33,593 nt of DNA from Schleiferiaceae bacterium (GTDB lineage: Bacteria; Bacteroidota; Bacteroidia; Flavobacteriales; Schleiferiaceae), in contig JAGYKI010000029.1 in the NCBI GenBank assembly GCA_018401735.1, forward strand, positions 1 through 33,593. The letters run 5' to 3'. Under the pieces are notes generated by a model. The model was not told the DNA's origin, made no database searches, and saw nothing but the letters and a program-made list of their open reading frames with translations. A program made the position numbers and the translations under genes. This document shows, in pieces, positions 25,721 through 33,593 of the stretch (position 1 is its first letter; each line of letters begins with the position of its first letter).

Positions 25721-26239
25721 TTAAAATATTAGCTGCAATAAATGTTCATCTTCCCAATTTTCTCCCTGACGAAACCATTGTGCGCGCACTCCTATTTCTT
25801 TAAAACCTGAGGCTATAAAAAGTTTAAGACTGGCTGTATTATTTGCACCAATACTGGCATATAATTGCTTTAAGTCGAAGGCTTTTTGAGCGTAATCTAT
25901 TAAGATTTGCAAGGCTTCTTGCGCATTACCTTGACGACGATCTTCCTCTGCCCCAATTAAAATTCCTATGCCCGCCCGGCGATTGTTAAAATCGAAATCG
26001 TACAAATCAATTAAGCCAATAGCACGGCCTTCTCTTTCAATTACCAAACGCAATTGCTTGGCTTCATAAATATCTTGATGTGCTTGGGCGAGATAGGCTT
26101 TTAAAATATGCCTAGAAAAGGGTACTTGCTGCTGGGAATATTGCCAGTTTTCGGTAGTATTCTCCCAGCGCTCTAATAGGTCTAAGTCTTCCGGTTCGAG
26201 GGCGCGCAGTTTTATATGTTTACCCTGTAGCCTTAACAA
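25721..26239 (-). CDS. GNAT family N-acetyltransferase (RimJ/SpeG-like)
   Basis: 172 residues of the acetyl-CoA-dependent GNAT fold. It opens with LRALEPEDLDLLERWENTTENW, typical of RimJ/RimL and spermidine acetyltransferase-like members, followed by AIGLIDLYDFDFNNRRAGIGILI (strand 4 with the A-motif region), RRQGNAQEALQILIDYAQKAF (acetyl-CoA pyrophosphate-binding loop RRQGNA) and NTASLKLFIASGFKEIG. It is cytoplasmic; the substrate cannot be told from sequence. It starts with TTG at 26237-26239, overlapping the end of dapF by 7 bp; an in-frame TAA lies four codons upstream of that, so no ATG start exists. Its place in the dapF operon does not reveal its job. Confidence 0.9.
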   Translation of the reverse strand: MLRLQGKHIKLRALEPEDLDLLERWENTTENWQYSQQQVPFSRHILKAYLAQAHQDIYEAKQLRLVIEREGRAIGLIDLYDFDFNNRRAGIGILIGAEEDRRQGNAQEALQILIDYAQKAFDLKQLYASIGANNTASLKLFIASGFKEIGVRAQWFRQGENWEDEHLLQLIF

Positions 26240-27012
26240 GGTAATTCGCCTTTAAAAACATAAGTGGCTGGTCCTTGCAACCAAATGTCATGGTATTTGC
26301 CATCTGCCGAAAGGCTAAAACTGAGCTTTAAACTTCCGCCTTTGGTGCGCACCACTACCGACTTACTACTAATTTTCCCCGCAGCAAAAGCAGTTATTGC
26401 AGCAGCGGTAACTCCCGTGCCACAGCTGTAGGTTTCATCTTCCACGCCTCTTTCGTAAGTACGCATGCTCAGAGAGTCACCCTCTACTTTTACATAATTC
26501 ACATTCACGCCTTCTTGCTTATAATGCTCATTATAGCGAATGGCTTGCGCCTCTTTTATAAGATCTAAAGATTCGAGCTCATCTGCGAAAGCGATATGAT
26601 GAGGTGAACCGGTATCTGCAAAATAATCGGCGCCAATGCACGAAATTTCATCAACATCAATCATCTGTAAAGCTACTTCAGTGCCCATTATTGTGGCTTG
26701 ATGTTCGCCGTCGATGGCTTCAAATTTCATCCGCTCACCTACTACCTGCAAATCTGCCGCGAAGCGAGCGATACAGCGGCCGCCATTACCACACATAGTA
26801 CTTTCGCGCCCATCGCTATTGAAATAGATCATGCGGAAGTCGAGCTTAGGGTGCGGAGCGAGAATAATTAAACCATCGGCTCCTATTCCGAAGCGTCGGT
26901 GGCAAAGTTGTGCTATGTCATTTTGACTTAATGTCGGAATTTTTTGCCGACCATCGATCATAATAAAGTCATTACCTGTACCTTGGTACTTATAAAAGGA
27001 GATTGCTTTCAA
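26233..27012 (-). CDS. dapF: Diaminopimelate epimerase
   Basis: A 259-residue PLP-independent epimerase converting LL- to meso-diaminopimelate, the lysine and peptidoglycan precursor. It has the two catalytic cysteines: Cys74 in MCGNGGRC and Cys197 in SCGTGVTAAA, each in its conserved loop. The N-terminal FYKYQGTGNDFIMIDGR and the mid-protein FGIGADGLI are family hallmarks, and length is normal. The start codon is TTG (27010-27012): the next in-frame stop upstream (TAA) is only a few codons away and no ATG lies between. It is the first gene of a compact minus-strand operon with a GNAT enzyme, a multihaem cytochrome and mltG; dapF and mltG both serve the cell wall. Confidence 0.96.
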   Translation of the reverse strand: MKAISFYKYQGTGNDFIMIDGRQKIPTLSQNDIAQLCHRRFGIGADGLIILAPHPKLDFRMIYFNSDGRESTMCGNGGRCIARFAADLQVVGERMKFEAIDGEHQATIMGTEVALQMIDVDEISCIGADYFADTGSPHHIAFADELESLDLIKEAQAIRYNEHYKQEGVNVNYVKVEGDSLSMRTYERGVEDETYSCGTGVTAAAITAFAAGKISSKSVVVRTKGGSLKLSFSLSADGKYHDIWLQGPATYVFKGELPC

Positions 27013-27117
27013 GAGGCTGTTAAATTGTCGTTAAAGCTAATTATTACCTAACAATAGCTAGGGGGCTGGAACAGTTATTGAAAAATATTTGTTGCAAATT
27101 AAACAAGAACCGAGGAT

Positions 27118-28569
27118 ATGAAGAGTATTGTAAAAATCATTTTAGTTTCTGCCCTAGGCGGATTTATAAGTTTAGGCACTTATAAAATGTTTTTTGAGAA
27201 ACCTGAAGTGCGAACTTATATAGAAACTCAAGCCCAACAACAAGCCCAACAAACAAATTATAGTAGTCCCGACCCAACCGTCGATTTCGTAATGGCGGCG
27301 GAAAAAAGTATCAACTCTGTCGTGCACGTAAAAACCGCCGTTCGGGCTGTTTACAATCAAATGCAAAGTCCCTTAGATTTCTTTTTTGGCGCTCCCCAAG
27401 GTGGAGGACAAGAACGCATGCAGCTGGGCACCGGCTCGGGGGTAATTATAAGCAGCGATGGCTATATCGTTACGAACAACCACGTAATTGACAGGGCCGA
27501 AGAAATTGTAGTAAGCCTAAATTCAGGCGAAGATTATAAAGCAACAATCGTTGGCACAGACCCTACCACCGATATTGCCCTTTTAAAAATAGCCGATGAA
27601 GTTGAAGATCTCCCCTATTTAAGTTTCAGCAATAGCGATAATATTAAAGTGGGCGAATGGGTGCTGGCAGTAGGAAACCCCTTCAACTTAACCTCAACCG
27701 TTACGGCGGGAATAGTTAGTGCCAAAGCTCGTAATATTGGCATCATCAACGAACGTGCGGCCATCGAATCTTTTATTCAAACCGATGCAGCGGTAAATCC
27801 GGGAAATAGCGGTGGAGCCTTAGTAAATACCCGCGGCGAATTAGTGGGAATTAACAGCGCCATTAGCACCCACACAGGATCTTTTGAAGGCTACTCCTTC
27901 GCTGTCCCAAGTAATTTAGCTTCTAAAGTAGTGCGTGACTTAAAAGAATACGGCACCGTGCAGCGGGCTTTTATTGGGGTAAGTATTTCGGACCTCAACC
28001 CGCGTTTAGCTGATGAGTTAGATGTAAAAGTTAATGCTGGCGTTTACATTGGCGGACTGAGTGAGAATGGCGCCGCTGAAGAAGCTGGATTAGAAAAAGG
28101 CGATATCATTTTAGCCATAAACTCGCGTAACATTAGCAAGAGCAGCGAACTGCAAGAAATTATTGGTAGCAAAAGACCAGGCGAAAAAATCTCGCTTAAA
28201 GTATTACGCGATAATATCGAACGTGAATTCGAAGTTACCCTGCGAAACGTTAACGGAACCACCAAGCGCATTAAAAAAGCGGATTTAGAATTTCTAACTT
28301 TATTAGGTGGCCGCTTCCGTGAGATAAATACCGAAGAGAAAAGGGATTACCGCTTGAAATATGGTGTCAAGATTTTAGAAGTAAATACTGGCATTTTGGC
28401 GGAGCAAGACATTCCCAACGGTTTTATTATCACGCAGATTAACGAGCAGCCTATAAAATCAGTGAACGATATTAATAAGGCGGGCTTGGAAATCCCCAAA
28501 GATCGACCCGTAATTATCTTCGGAGTTTTACCGAACGGTCGCGAAAAGTATTATGCATTCGGTTTTTAA
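27118..28569 (+). CDS. degP: Do/HtrA-family periplasmic serine protease
   Basis: A 483-residue protease-chaperone for misfolded envelope proteins. The N-terminus has a membrane or signal segment (about 5-22). The trypsin-like domain holds the catalytic triad His122 (TNNHVID), Asp152 (TDIALLK) and Ser231 (GNSGGALV), spaced as in DegP. Two PDZ domains follow: the first at about 280-370 (FIGVSISDLNP, GLEKGDIILAINSRNI) and the second at about 395-480 (GVKILEVNTG, GFIITQINEQPI). An uncleaved N-terminal segment (DegS/DegQ-like anchoring) cannot be excluded. It is divergent from dapF across about 105 bp and ends in a clear terminator. In Bacteroidota such genes are often single, as here. Confidence 0.95.
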   Translation: MKSIVKIILVSALGGFISLGTYKMFFEKPEVRTYIETQAQQQAQQTNYSSPDPTVDFVMAAEKSINSVVHVKTAVRAVYNQMQSPLDFFFGAPQGGGQERMQLGTGSGVIISSDGYIVTNNHVIDRAEEIVVSLNSGEDYKATIVGTDPTTDIALLKIADEVEDLPYLSFSNSDNIKVGEWVLAVGNPFNLTSTVTAGIVSAKARNIGIINERAAIESFIQTDAAVNPGNSGGALVNTRGELVGINSAISTHTGSFEGYSFAVPSNLASKVVRDLKEYGTVQRAFIGVSISDLNPRLADELDVKVNAGVYIGGLSENGAAEEAGLEKGDIILAINSRNISKSSELQEIIGSKRPGEKISLKVLRDNIEREFEVTLRNVNGTTKRIKKADLEFLTLLGGRFREINTEEKRDYRLKYGVKILEVNTGILAEQDIPNGFIITQINEQPIKSVNDINKAGLEIPKDRPVIIFGVLPNGREKYYAFGF

Positions 28570-28587
28570 ATCGACTGTTTTAAAGAT

Positions 28588-28618
28588 AAAGGTCCGCTTT
28601 GTGGCGGGCCTTTTTTTT
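28588..28618 (+). terminator. Intrinsic terminator after degP
   Basis: AAAGGTCCGC (28588-28597) pairs with GCGGGCCTTT (28604-28613) with one G-T pair and a short loop, followed by a T-run to 28618. Confidence 0.9.
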
Positions 28619-28648
28619 GTCTAATTTGTTTCTATCCATTTCTTACGG

Positions 28649-28999
28649 ATGCCCAAAGTAATACTCTATATTTCTTGCACGCTCGATGATTACCTAGCTG
28701 GACTAGATAATGACCTAAGTTTCCTAGAAAAAGTTCACATTGAAGGGGAGGATTATGGTTATACTACTTTCGTAGACTCGGTTGATTCTGTAATTGTAGG
28801 CCGAAAAACCTACCAGTGGGTAATTGACCAAGGTTTTGAATACCCCCATGCCGATAAAGAAACCTATATCATAACCCTACCTGCACGCGAAGACGAGGCA
28901 GAGATATTTTTATACGGGCGATTTAAAGCAGTCTCTGACTTCCGCAAATTAACACCCAAAATGAAAGAGTTCGGCAATTTTTCGCTGTTCTTCTGTTAG
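28649..28999 (+). pseudogene. Dihydrofolate reductase-family gene, 5' part cut by an insertion sequence
   Basis: The first 26 codons (MPKVILYISCTLDDYLAGLD and on) are the true N-terminus of a RibD-C/dihydrofolate-reductase-family protein. They continue through the VGRKTYQWV segment to about 28931, where the sequence meets the left end of the insertion element at 28935. The final residues (about SDFRKLTPKMKEFGNFSLFFC) are read from the element. Near its end this copy has lost 2 nt against the downstream copy, shifting the frame, and has several substitutions, so it cannot give the normal protein even without the element. The intact gene would be about 176 codons: 28649-28726 joined to 30563-31015. 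Confidence 0.85.
28727..28931 (+). repeat. Left copy of a 205/207-bp direct repeat flanking the insertion sequence
   Basis: Matches 30563-30769. The first 151 bases (28727-28877 against 30563-30713) are identical; the last 54 carry all differences, including a net loss of 2 nt. It ends 3 bp before the element. Confidence 0.95.
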
Positions 29000-30562
29000 C
29001 GTGATGGCTCTCTCGAATTTTTTCTTTTTGTGTTGGTGTGGTAACTTCATTTCATAAATGCTTTGTATGATATCGATTACTCAGGTGACAGCTCTGACTG
29101 CTTTACTTTGAGCTGTCTTTCCAGTTCTTTGTAAACCTTATAGGCTACGAAGTTTAGGGCAAATATGAGCTTCAATTCTTCTCTGCCTGTAATGAAAAAA
29201 CGGTCTAATTTTTAAATCGGTCTTGGCAATTCTAAAGGCTTATTTGCCAAAGTTGCTTGTAGTTAGCTAAAATGCGCTCTTTAGATATGCGTGGAGTTTG
29301 TCAAATAGCCCTTTTAATCCATCCCACTTGGCATCCGCTGCTATTTTTTGCTGATTGATTTTCACTTGTACTTCACCATCCATTTCAAGGAATTTATTGT
29401 ACCCCTTGTTATTGATATTACTTTTAGTTAGTTTTCCTGTTTTTAGCTCTTTCTTTGAGTTTCGCCCAAGTCTTTTTTCTTTGCTAGCTGGTCTTTTTGG
29501 CTCTTTGATTTGAATAGGTGATAAGAAATGAGCTTTAAATCGCCCTTTTCTAAGTATAGCACTTTGACTGTCTTTTAATGAAAGAGATAAAATCTTCTTC
29601 TTGTCTTTTCGGTCCTTGTCTTGACTTGTCTAATATAAACTCACTTTGAGCTACTAACTCTTCTATACTTGATTTAGATAATAGACCTGAGTCGGCTACA
29701 ATAACTACTTTGCTGTTTGTATTTAGTTTAAACTTATTGATGATGGGTAGCATGGTATGACCCTCATATTGCTTATTCTGGAAAATATCGTAAGCTAAAG
29801 AGAAGCACCTTCGCTTACCAGCAAGCCCAGTACAATCTGGGGATTTGATGTTTACCTTCCCTTTGAAAAAGCCTGTTTTACGAAAGTCATCCTCATCGGT
29901 CTCAAAGTAGATGGTGGTTACATCATAAAAACAACACTTATGCCATGCGGTAAAACCTCTAGGTACATCAGAAGACTTGTTGAACTTGCTCTTCTGGGAG
30001 TTGTAGAGCTTATCCATGTAGCGATAGATATCGTCCTCAGAGTAGATTTTCTGTGCAAATCGGTAAAGGTATTCGGTGGTTTTTAGTTTGCTCTTTGGGT
30101 AAACTAATCGGTAAAGAATAAGGTCTTAAACAGCCTATCTCACCCTATTAAAACCAATCTCATCGAATATCTGCCTAGAACTAAGTCTATGCCCACCGTC
30201 AGGAGGTGATGGAAGATAAAAATTTTGATAAAGCAATCTTTCTGCTTTCAAAATCCAACTCTTGAACAATCCCTGTAACTTTTGGATCCATTCTTCGGCC
30301 TTTGAAACCAGTTCATTCTGTGCTTTTATTTCCAGTATGACTGAAGCTGGGTGTTTTACCACGTACTTTTTATTAACTTTTTCTACCGCCTGAATGTATA
30401 TTCTACCATTTTTATGCTTCAGTTTTCTCACGAACATGAGCTGAAATTAGTCATAAATTAGAAATTAACACCCAAATTTACAAAACGAAAAACTGTATAT
30501 CGCTCAATAACAACAACTTGTGAACTCTAATTTCTAAAATGGTTAATTCTTGCGGAAGTCAG
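28935..30562. mobile_element. Decayed IS1634-family insertion sequence
   Basis: A 1628-bp element bounded by perfect 13-bp inverted repeats, CTGACTTCCGCAA (28935-28947) and its complement TTGCGGAAGTCAG (30550-30562). It carries one broken transposase gene on the minus strand whose stop lies just inside the left end. Size and transposase type fit the IS1634 family (IS4-like DDE enzymes). No short target duplication is visible: the bases outside are AGTCT on the left and GAAAA on the right. Instead the element is flanked by a 205/207-bp duplication of the host gene. Confidence 0.88.
28949..30437 (-). pseudogene. IS1634-family transposase, frameshifted
   Basis: Fragments of one DDE transposase can be followed along the minus strand. 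N-terminal piece from ATG at 30437 (FVRKLKHKNGRIYIQAVEK to IFDEIGFNRVR, stop TAG at 30135). Then DLILYRLVYPKSKLKTTEY and IYSEDDIYRYMDK (after an in-frame TAA and small shifts). Then DVTTIYFETD, YDIFQNKQYEGHTM and VVIVADSGLLS (30017-29550), which hold the first two catalytic Asp positions. Then, in other frames, LTKSNINNKGYNKF, WDGLKGLF, ERILANYKQLWQI, FVAYKVYKELERQL and the C-terminus LTEEQRKIAELFHFGC with TAA at 28949-28951. At least four frame changes or stops make it inactive, yet order and spacing are complete. Confidence 0.9.
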
Positions 30563-31015
30563 GAAAAAGTTCACATTGAAGGGGAGGATTATGGTTATAC
30601 TACTTTCGTAGACTCGGTTGATTCTGTAATTGTAGGCCGAAAAACCTACCAGTGGGTAATTGACCAAGGTTTTGAATACCCCCATGCCGATAAAGAAACC
30701 TATATCATAACCCGCAATGCACGCGAAGACGAGGGCAAGAGACATTTTTATACGGGCGATTTAAAGCAGCTGGTAGCGGAATTAAAAAGCCGCGGTGGTA
30801 AAAATATTTACTGTGATGGCGGAGCGGAGATTGTCAACTTGATGCTCAATCAAAATCTGATAGACGAAATAATCCTATCTGTGGTGCCCGTTATTTTGGG
30901 TGATGGCAGGCCTTTATTTAAAAACGGCTTACCTAAAAGTGAATTAACCTTGCTTAATTCTCAAAGCTATGCTAGTGGTTTAGTACAATTACACTATCAA
31001 ATTAATAAATCGTAA
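30539..31015 (+). pseudogene. Dihydrofolate reductase-family protein, 3' part with an IS-derived start
   Basis: 158 codons, open. The first eight residues (MVNSCGSQ) are read from the right end of the insertion sequence, and from Glu9 on the sequence is the host protein from its 27th residue: VGRKTYQWVIDQGFEYPHAD, YIITRNARED, KNIYCDGGAEIVNLMLNQNLIDEIILSVVPVILGDGRPLF and the C-terminal strand LVQLHYQINKS. The missing 26 residues form the first beta-strand and the loop near the substrate and nicotinamide (SCTLDDYLAG), so catalysis is doubtful, although the C-terminal two thirds is undamaged. It may still be expressed as a hybrid. Classified as a broken gene; a functional shortened protein is possible but less likely. 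Confidence 0.75.
30563..30769 (+). repeat. Right copy of the 205/207-bp direct repeat
   Basis: Begins at the first base after the element's right inverted repeat (30562) and keeps the reading frame of the dihydrofolate-reductase-family gene. It is the better-preserved copy. Confidence 0.95.
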
Positions 31016-31352
31016 AGCGATTCTATTTTTCGTTTTCACTTCTATTTTTTCTTTTCAATTTTAGACTAAGCACTAATTCTATGGAACGGGTAAGCACTAC
31101 CGTCCGATAAATACTGTGTCCTATGTATCTATGGCTAATTCTACCTACATCCTGCTCATCTTAATTGAGCTTTAAAATGTCGTAGAGACACTTTTGTGTT
31201 TTTCTATTTTGTGCAGCATTGCAAATGTGAAACTTAACTTAAAGCTGATTTTCAGTGAACTAAAATCTCTATTTACTCTTTTATAAAGTGCAATTAAATA
31301 AATTGCCCTAAAAGCTGAGTTCAGCTAAACAGGAATTTAATTTTAAGGGAAA
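31016..31352. other. Gene-free stretch before the HMG-CoA synthase gene
   Basis: 337 bp without a gene. It holds two related short segments, AAAGCTGATTTTCAG (about 31241-31255) and AAAGCTGAGTTCAGCT (31310-31325), the second a perfect GCTGA/TCAGC hairpin, plus a hairpin GCAATT/AATTGC (31290-31306). These lie in the likely 5' leader of the next gene. Confidence 0.5.
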
Positions 31353-32801
31353 ATGAAGAAAGTTGGAATCGAGGCCATTTCATTTTATGTGCCACAATTG
31401 TTTTTAGAAATAGCCGATCTAGCGGAAGCGCGCAATATTGCTTTTGCTAAGCTTAACAAAGGTTTAGGTTTAAATAAAATGGCGCTCTGCGACCAAAATG
31501 AGGATGCGGCAAGCATGGCAGCGACTGCCCTTTTAAAACTTATTGACGAAAATAATATTGATCCCCGTGCGATCGGTCGCATATACTTAGGCACCGAAAG
31601 CGCCTTGGATGCTGCCAAACCCACCGCCACTTACGCTACGGGGATGGTAGAAGAAAAACTGACCGATAAATTTGGGGCGCGTTGCTTTAAAAACTGCGAT
31701 GTGGTAGATCTTACTTTCGCTTGCATTGGCGCGGTGGATGCCTTACATAATAGTTTAGACTGGATTAGAGCGGGTGAAAATCGTCAGGCTATTGTTATTG
31801 CCTCTGATTTAGCCAAATACGAATTAAACTCCACCGGAGAATACACCCAAGGCGCGGGTGCCATAGCGCTGCATCTCACAGAAAATCCCCAAATACTAAG
31901 CATTTCAGATACCGTTGGGGTGGGGCAAGAAAGTGTGGGTGATTTCTTTAAACCACGTCGCAGCTTTGCGAAAGACCAAGTGCTAAAATCTACCGCTCAG
32001 TCTCTTAAGCAGCTCATCAGCGCAAGCGAAAAGGACGAACTTTTAAATAGCGACGACTCATTTTGGGGGAAAGAAAATACAGAATTTGAGCTCTTTAAAG
32101 AAGAACCCGTTTTCGATGGCCCTTACTCTAACGAATGTTATCAAAATCGCATCGCCGAAGCTTTGGAGCATTATAAAAATCAGGCCGAGCTTAATGTTTT
32201 AAAAGATTGGCAACATCTGATTTTTCACTTGCCTTACGCTTTTCAAGGGCGCAGAATGATTTTGAAAAATTGGTTACAGTGGCAGAAGGAAACCGATAAT
32301 TTGGCCCAGCTTTACAGCGAAATTGGCGAACCTAATACCGATTCATACTCTGACTGGCTAAAACTCGCAGCTAAATCGGCCGCTTACCAAAATTTTGTAA
32401 CAGAGCGCATCGCCCCTGGTGAAAAGGCCTCGGCAGAAATCGGCAATATGTACACCGCTTCTATTTTCATGTCACTGCTAAGTATGCTAGCTAATGCAGC
32501 GGCTCAGGGCCGAGATGTGCAGGGAGAAACTGTCGGTTTCTTAAGTTATGGTAGCGGTTCTAAAGCCAAAGTTTTTCAAGGAGAAATTGCCGCAGGATGG
32601 AAGGCACAAATTGACAAATTAGATTTGTTTAAACAATTGGATAGTCGCCATGCCATTAGCACAGCGGAATATGAAGCTTTACACCGCCGACAAATAACAG
32701 TACCTATTTCGCAGGGAGAATCATTTCGTTTTAGTCATCTCTCGCAAGAGGAACTAAAAAAAGGCTACCGCAATTACCAATTTCAAAGGGGGGAAAAATA
32801 A
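31353..32801 (+). CDS. Hydroxymethylglutaryl-CoA synthase family protein
   Basis: A 482-residue thiolase-fold enzyme that condenses acetyl-CoA and acetoacetyl-CoA to HMG-CoA, the entry to the mevalonate route to isoprenoids. Catalytic residues can be placed: Glu82 (LGTESALD), Cys124 (DLTFACIGAVDAL) and His292 (FHLPYAFQGRRM). An N-terminal VGIEAISFYVPQ and the C-terminal GNMYTASIFMSLLSML and LSYGSGSKAKVF are typical. It is clearly longer than the bacterial enzyme of about 390 residues and nearer to eukaryotic length, from added segments around 200-290 and 300-350. No other mevalonate genes are present. A role in beta-branching of polyketides is an alternative, but no polyketide gene is seen. 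Confidence 0.9.
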   Translation: MKKVGIEAISFYVPQLFLEIADLAEARNIAFAKLNKGLGLNKMALCDQNEDAASMAATALLKLIDENNIDPRAIGRIYLGTESALDAAKPTATYATGMVEEKLTDKFGARCFKNCDVVDLTFACIGAVDALHNSLDWIRAGENRQAIVIASDLAKYELNSTGEYTQGAGAIALHLTENPQILSISDTVGVGQESVGDFFKPRRSFAKDQVLKSTAQSLKQLISASEKDELLNSDDSFWGKENTEFELFKEEPVFDGPYSNECYQNRIAEALEHYKNQAELNVLKDWQHLIFHLPYAFQGRRMILKNWLQWQKETDNLAQLYSEIGEPNTDSYSDWLKLAAKSAAYQNFVTERIAPGEKASAEIGNMYTASIFMSLLSMLANAAAQGRDVQGETVGFLSYGSGSKAKVFQGEIAAGWKAQIDKLDLFKQLDSRHAISTAEYEALHRRQITVPISQGESFRFSHLSQEELKKGYRNYQFQRGEK

Positions 32802-32830
32802 TTCTAACTTAGCCTCAAGACCAGGAGGCT

Positions 32831-33593
32831 ATGAAAACAAGATTTTTAAGGATTGCCATGAGCTGCTTTTTAAGCTTATCTGCGCAAGCACAAATTGTAC
32901 AAAATGCGTTATCATTTGATGGAACCAACGATTATGTAGACTGCGGCAATAATGCCAGCGTGCAAATTACGGGGAACCAAATCACCCTGGAAGCATGGAT
33001 TTACCCTACTTCTTGGAAATCGCTAGTTTGGCAAGGAAACATTATTGCCAAGGAGCAAAATGGCTTTGGCAATGATAATGGCTACATGCTACGTGCAGGT
33101 AACAATGGTAGCTTAAACCTCACTTTAGGAAGCGGCTCTTGGTCCGAGTTAATTTCTGCTACGAATACTCTAACCTTAAACACTTGGCAGCACGTGGCGG
33201 GTACTTACGATGGTTCATATTTACGCCTCTATGTAAATGGCAATGTGGTCGATTCTATGGCGGCGAATATTAATATAAGCAACTCTAGCTCGACTCTGTA
33301 TATTGGCGATAATGGCAGCGGAGCGCGGCATTTTCCGGGTACGGTAGACGAAATTCGTATTTGGAATATTGCCCGTACGCGCAGTGAAATTCAAGCGCGC
33401 ATGAACGATGAACTTTGTGGTAATGAAACAGGACTTGTTTTAAATTACCAGATGAACCAAGGTCTGGCAGGCGGCAATAATGCCCTTACTACTTTAATTG
33501 ATGATACCGGTGTAAACAATGGCACGCTTTATAATTTCACTTTATCGGGCACGAGCTCCAATTTTGTAATAGGTAAAAATCTCATGCCCAGCA
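32831..33593 (+). CDS. Secreted LamG/concanavalin A-like domain protein, 5' part
   Basis: The frame is open from ATG at 32831 to the window end (254 codons, no stop). A signal peptide (about 1-20, ending LSAQAQ) is followed by one LamG-type jelly-roll domain (about 25-190): ALSFDGTNDYVDCGN, ITLEAWIYPTSW, NTWQHVAGTYDGSYLRLYVNG, TLYIGDNGSG and FPGTVDEIRIWNIARTRSEI are the standard strands. Such domains bind carbohydrate or protein on secreted and surface proteins of Bacteroidota. More domains and probably a T9SS sorting domain would follow outside the window; I cannot see them. It begins 29 bp after the HMG-CoA synthase stop. An AGGAGG lies only 2 bp before the ATG, too close for a normal ribosome site. 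Confidence 0.88.
   Translation, partial: MKTRFLRIAMSCFLSLSAQAQIVQNALSFDGTNDYVDCGNNASVQITGNQITLEAWIYPTSWKSLVWQGNIIAKEQNGFGNDNGYMLRAGNNGSLNLTLGSGSWSELISATNTLTLNTWQHVAGTYDGSYLRLYVNGNVVDSMAANINISNSSSTLYIGDNGSGARHFPGTVDEIRIWNIARTRSEIQARMNDELCGNETGLVLNYQMNQGLAGGNNALTTLIDDTGVNNGTLYNFTLSGTSSNFVIGKNLMPS

Noticed and set aside
27080..27095. TATTTG before degP as a promoter box
   Set aside because: It lacks the two-base spacer of TAnnTTTG and has no convincing -33 element.
28649..31015. Two separate functional dihydrofolate-reductase-family genes
   Set aside because: The shared 151 identical bases and the insertion element exactly at both junctions show one gene that was broken and partly duplicated.
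1..33593. CRISPR array or known anti-phage system
   Set aside because: No regularly spaced repeats of 25-40 bp and no cas, restriction-modification, retron or similar genes are visible.

Overview
The window looks like a chromosomal segment of a Bacteroidota bacterium, most likely a marine or aquatic member of the Flavobacteriales. Four things point there: C-terminal type IX secretion (T9SS) sorting domains on three surface proteins; the MurF-alanine racemase fusion typical of the phylum; -7 promoter boxes of the form TAnnTTTG; and almost no Shine-Dalgarno sequences. No species can be named from the sequence alone.

Layout. 1-780: a phage terminase small-subunit-like gene end at the left edge, then a small holin-4-like membrane protein. 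817-8720: housekeeping genes: an M1 aminopeptidase lipoprotein; a minus-strand run tdk - murF/alr - outer-membrane protein; a conserved hypothetical protein; queA; and a 50-residue membrane protein missed by a simple length cutoff. 8721-10396: about 1.7 kb without genes, holding a 251-bp MITE-like element with a 6-bp target duplication and several short repeats. 10397-15611: a cobalamin riboswitch with a likely terminator platform, followed by four tightly packed genes: two T9SS-sorted surface proteins of unclear function, a BtuB-like TonB-dependent receptor and a BtuG-like beta-propeller lipoprotein. I read this as a complete surface B12 capture and import operon. 15678-17621: an SlyD-like FKBP, tRNA-Pro(GGG) and two envelope proteins. 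18008-22594: a DEAD-box helicase, a large T9SS protein and a VOC-family protein. 22715-27012: a minus-strand operon dapF - GNAT - heptahaem cytochrome/TPR lipoprotein - mltG. 27118-28569: an HtrA/DegP-type protease. 28649-31015: a dihydrofolate-reductase-family gene broken by a decayed IS1634-family element and partly duplicated around it. 31353 to the end: an HMG-CoA synthase and the start of a LamG-domain secreted protein.

The most interesting parts are the B12 operon, where the first two proteins are candidate new B12-handling surface proteins under riboswitch control; the insertion sequence flanked by a 205/207-bp duplication instead of a normal short target duplication; the MITE-like element; and the repeated use of TTG start codons in compact minus-strand operons.
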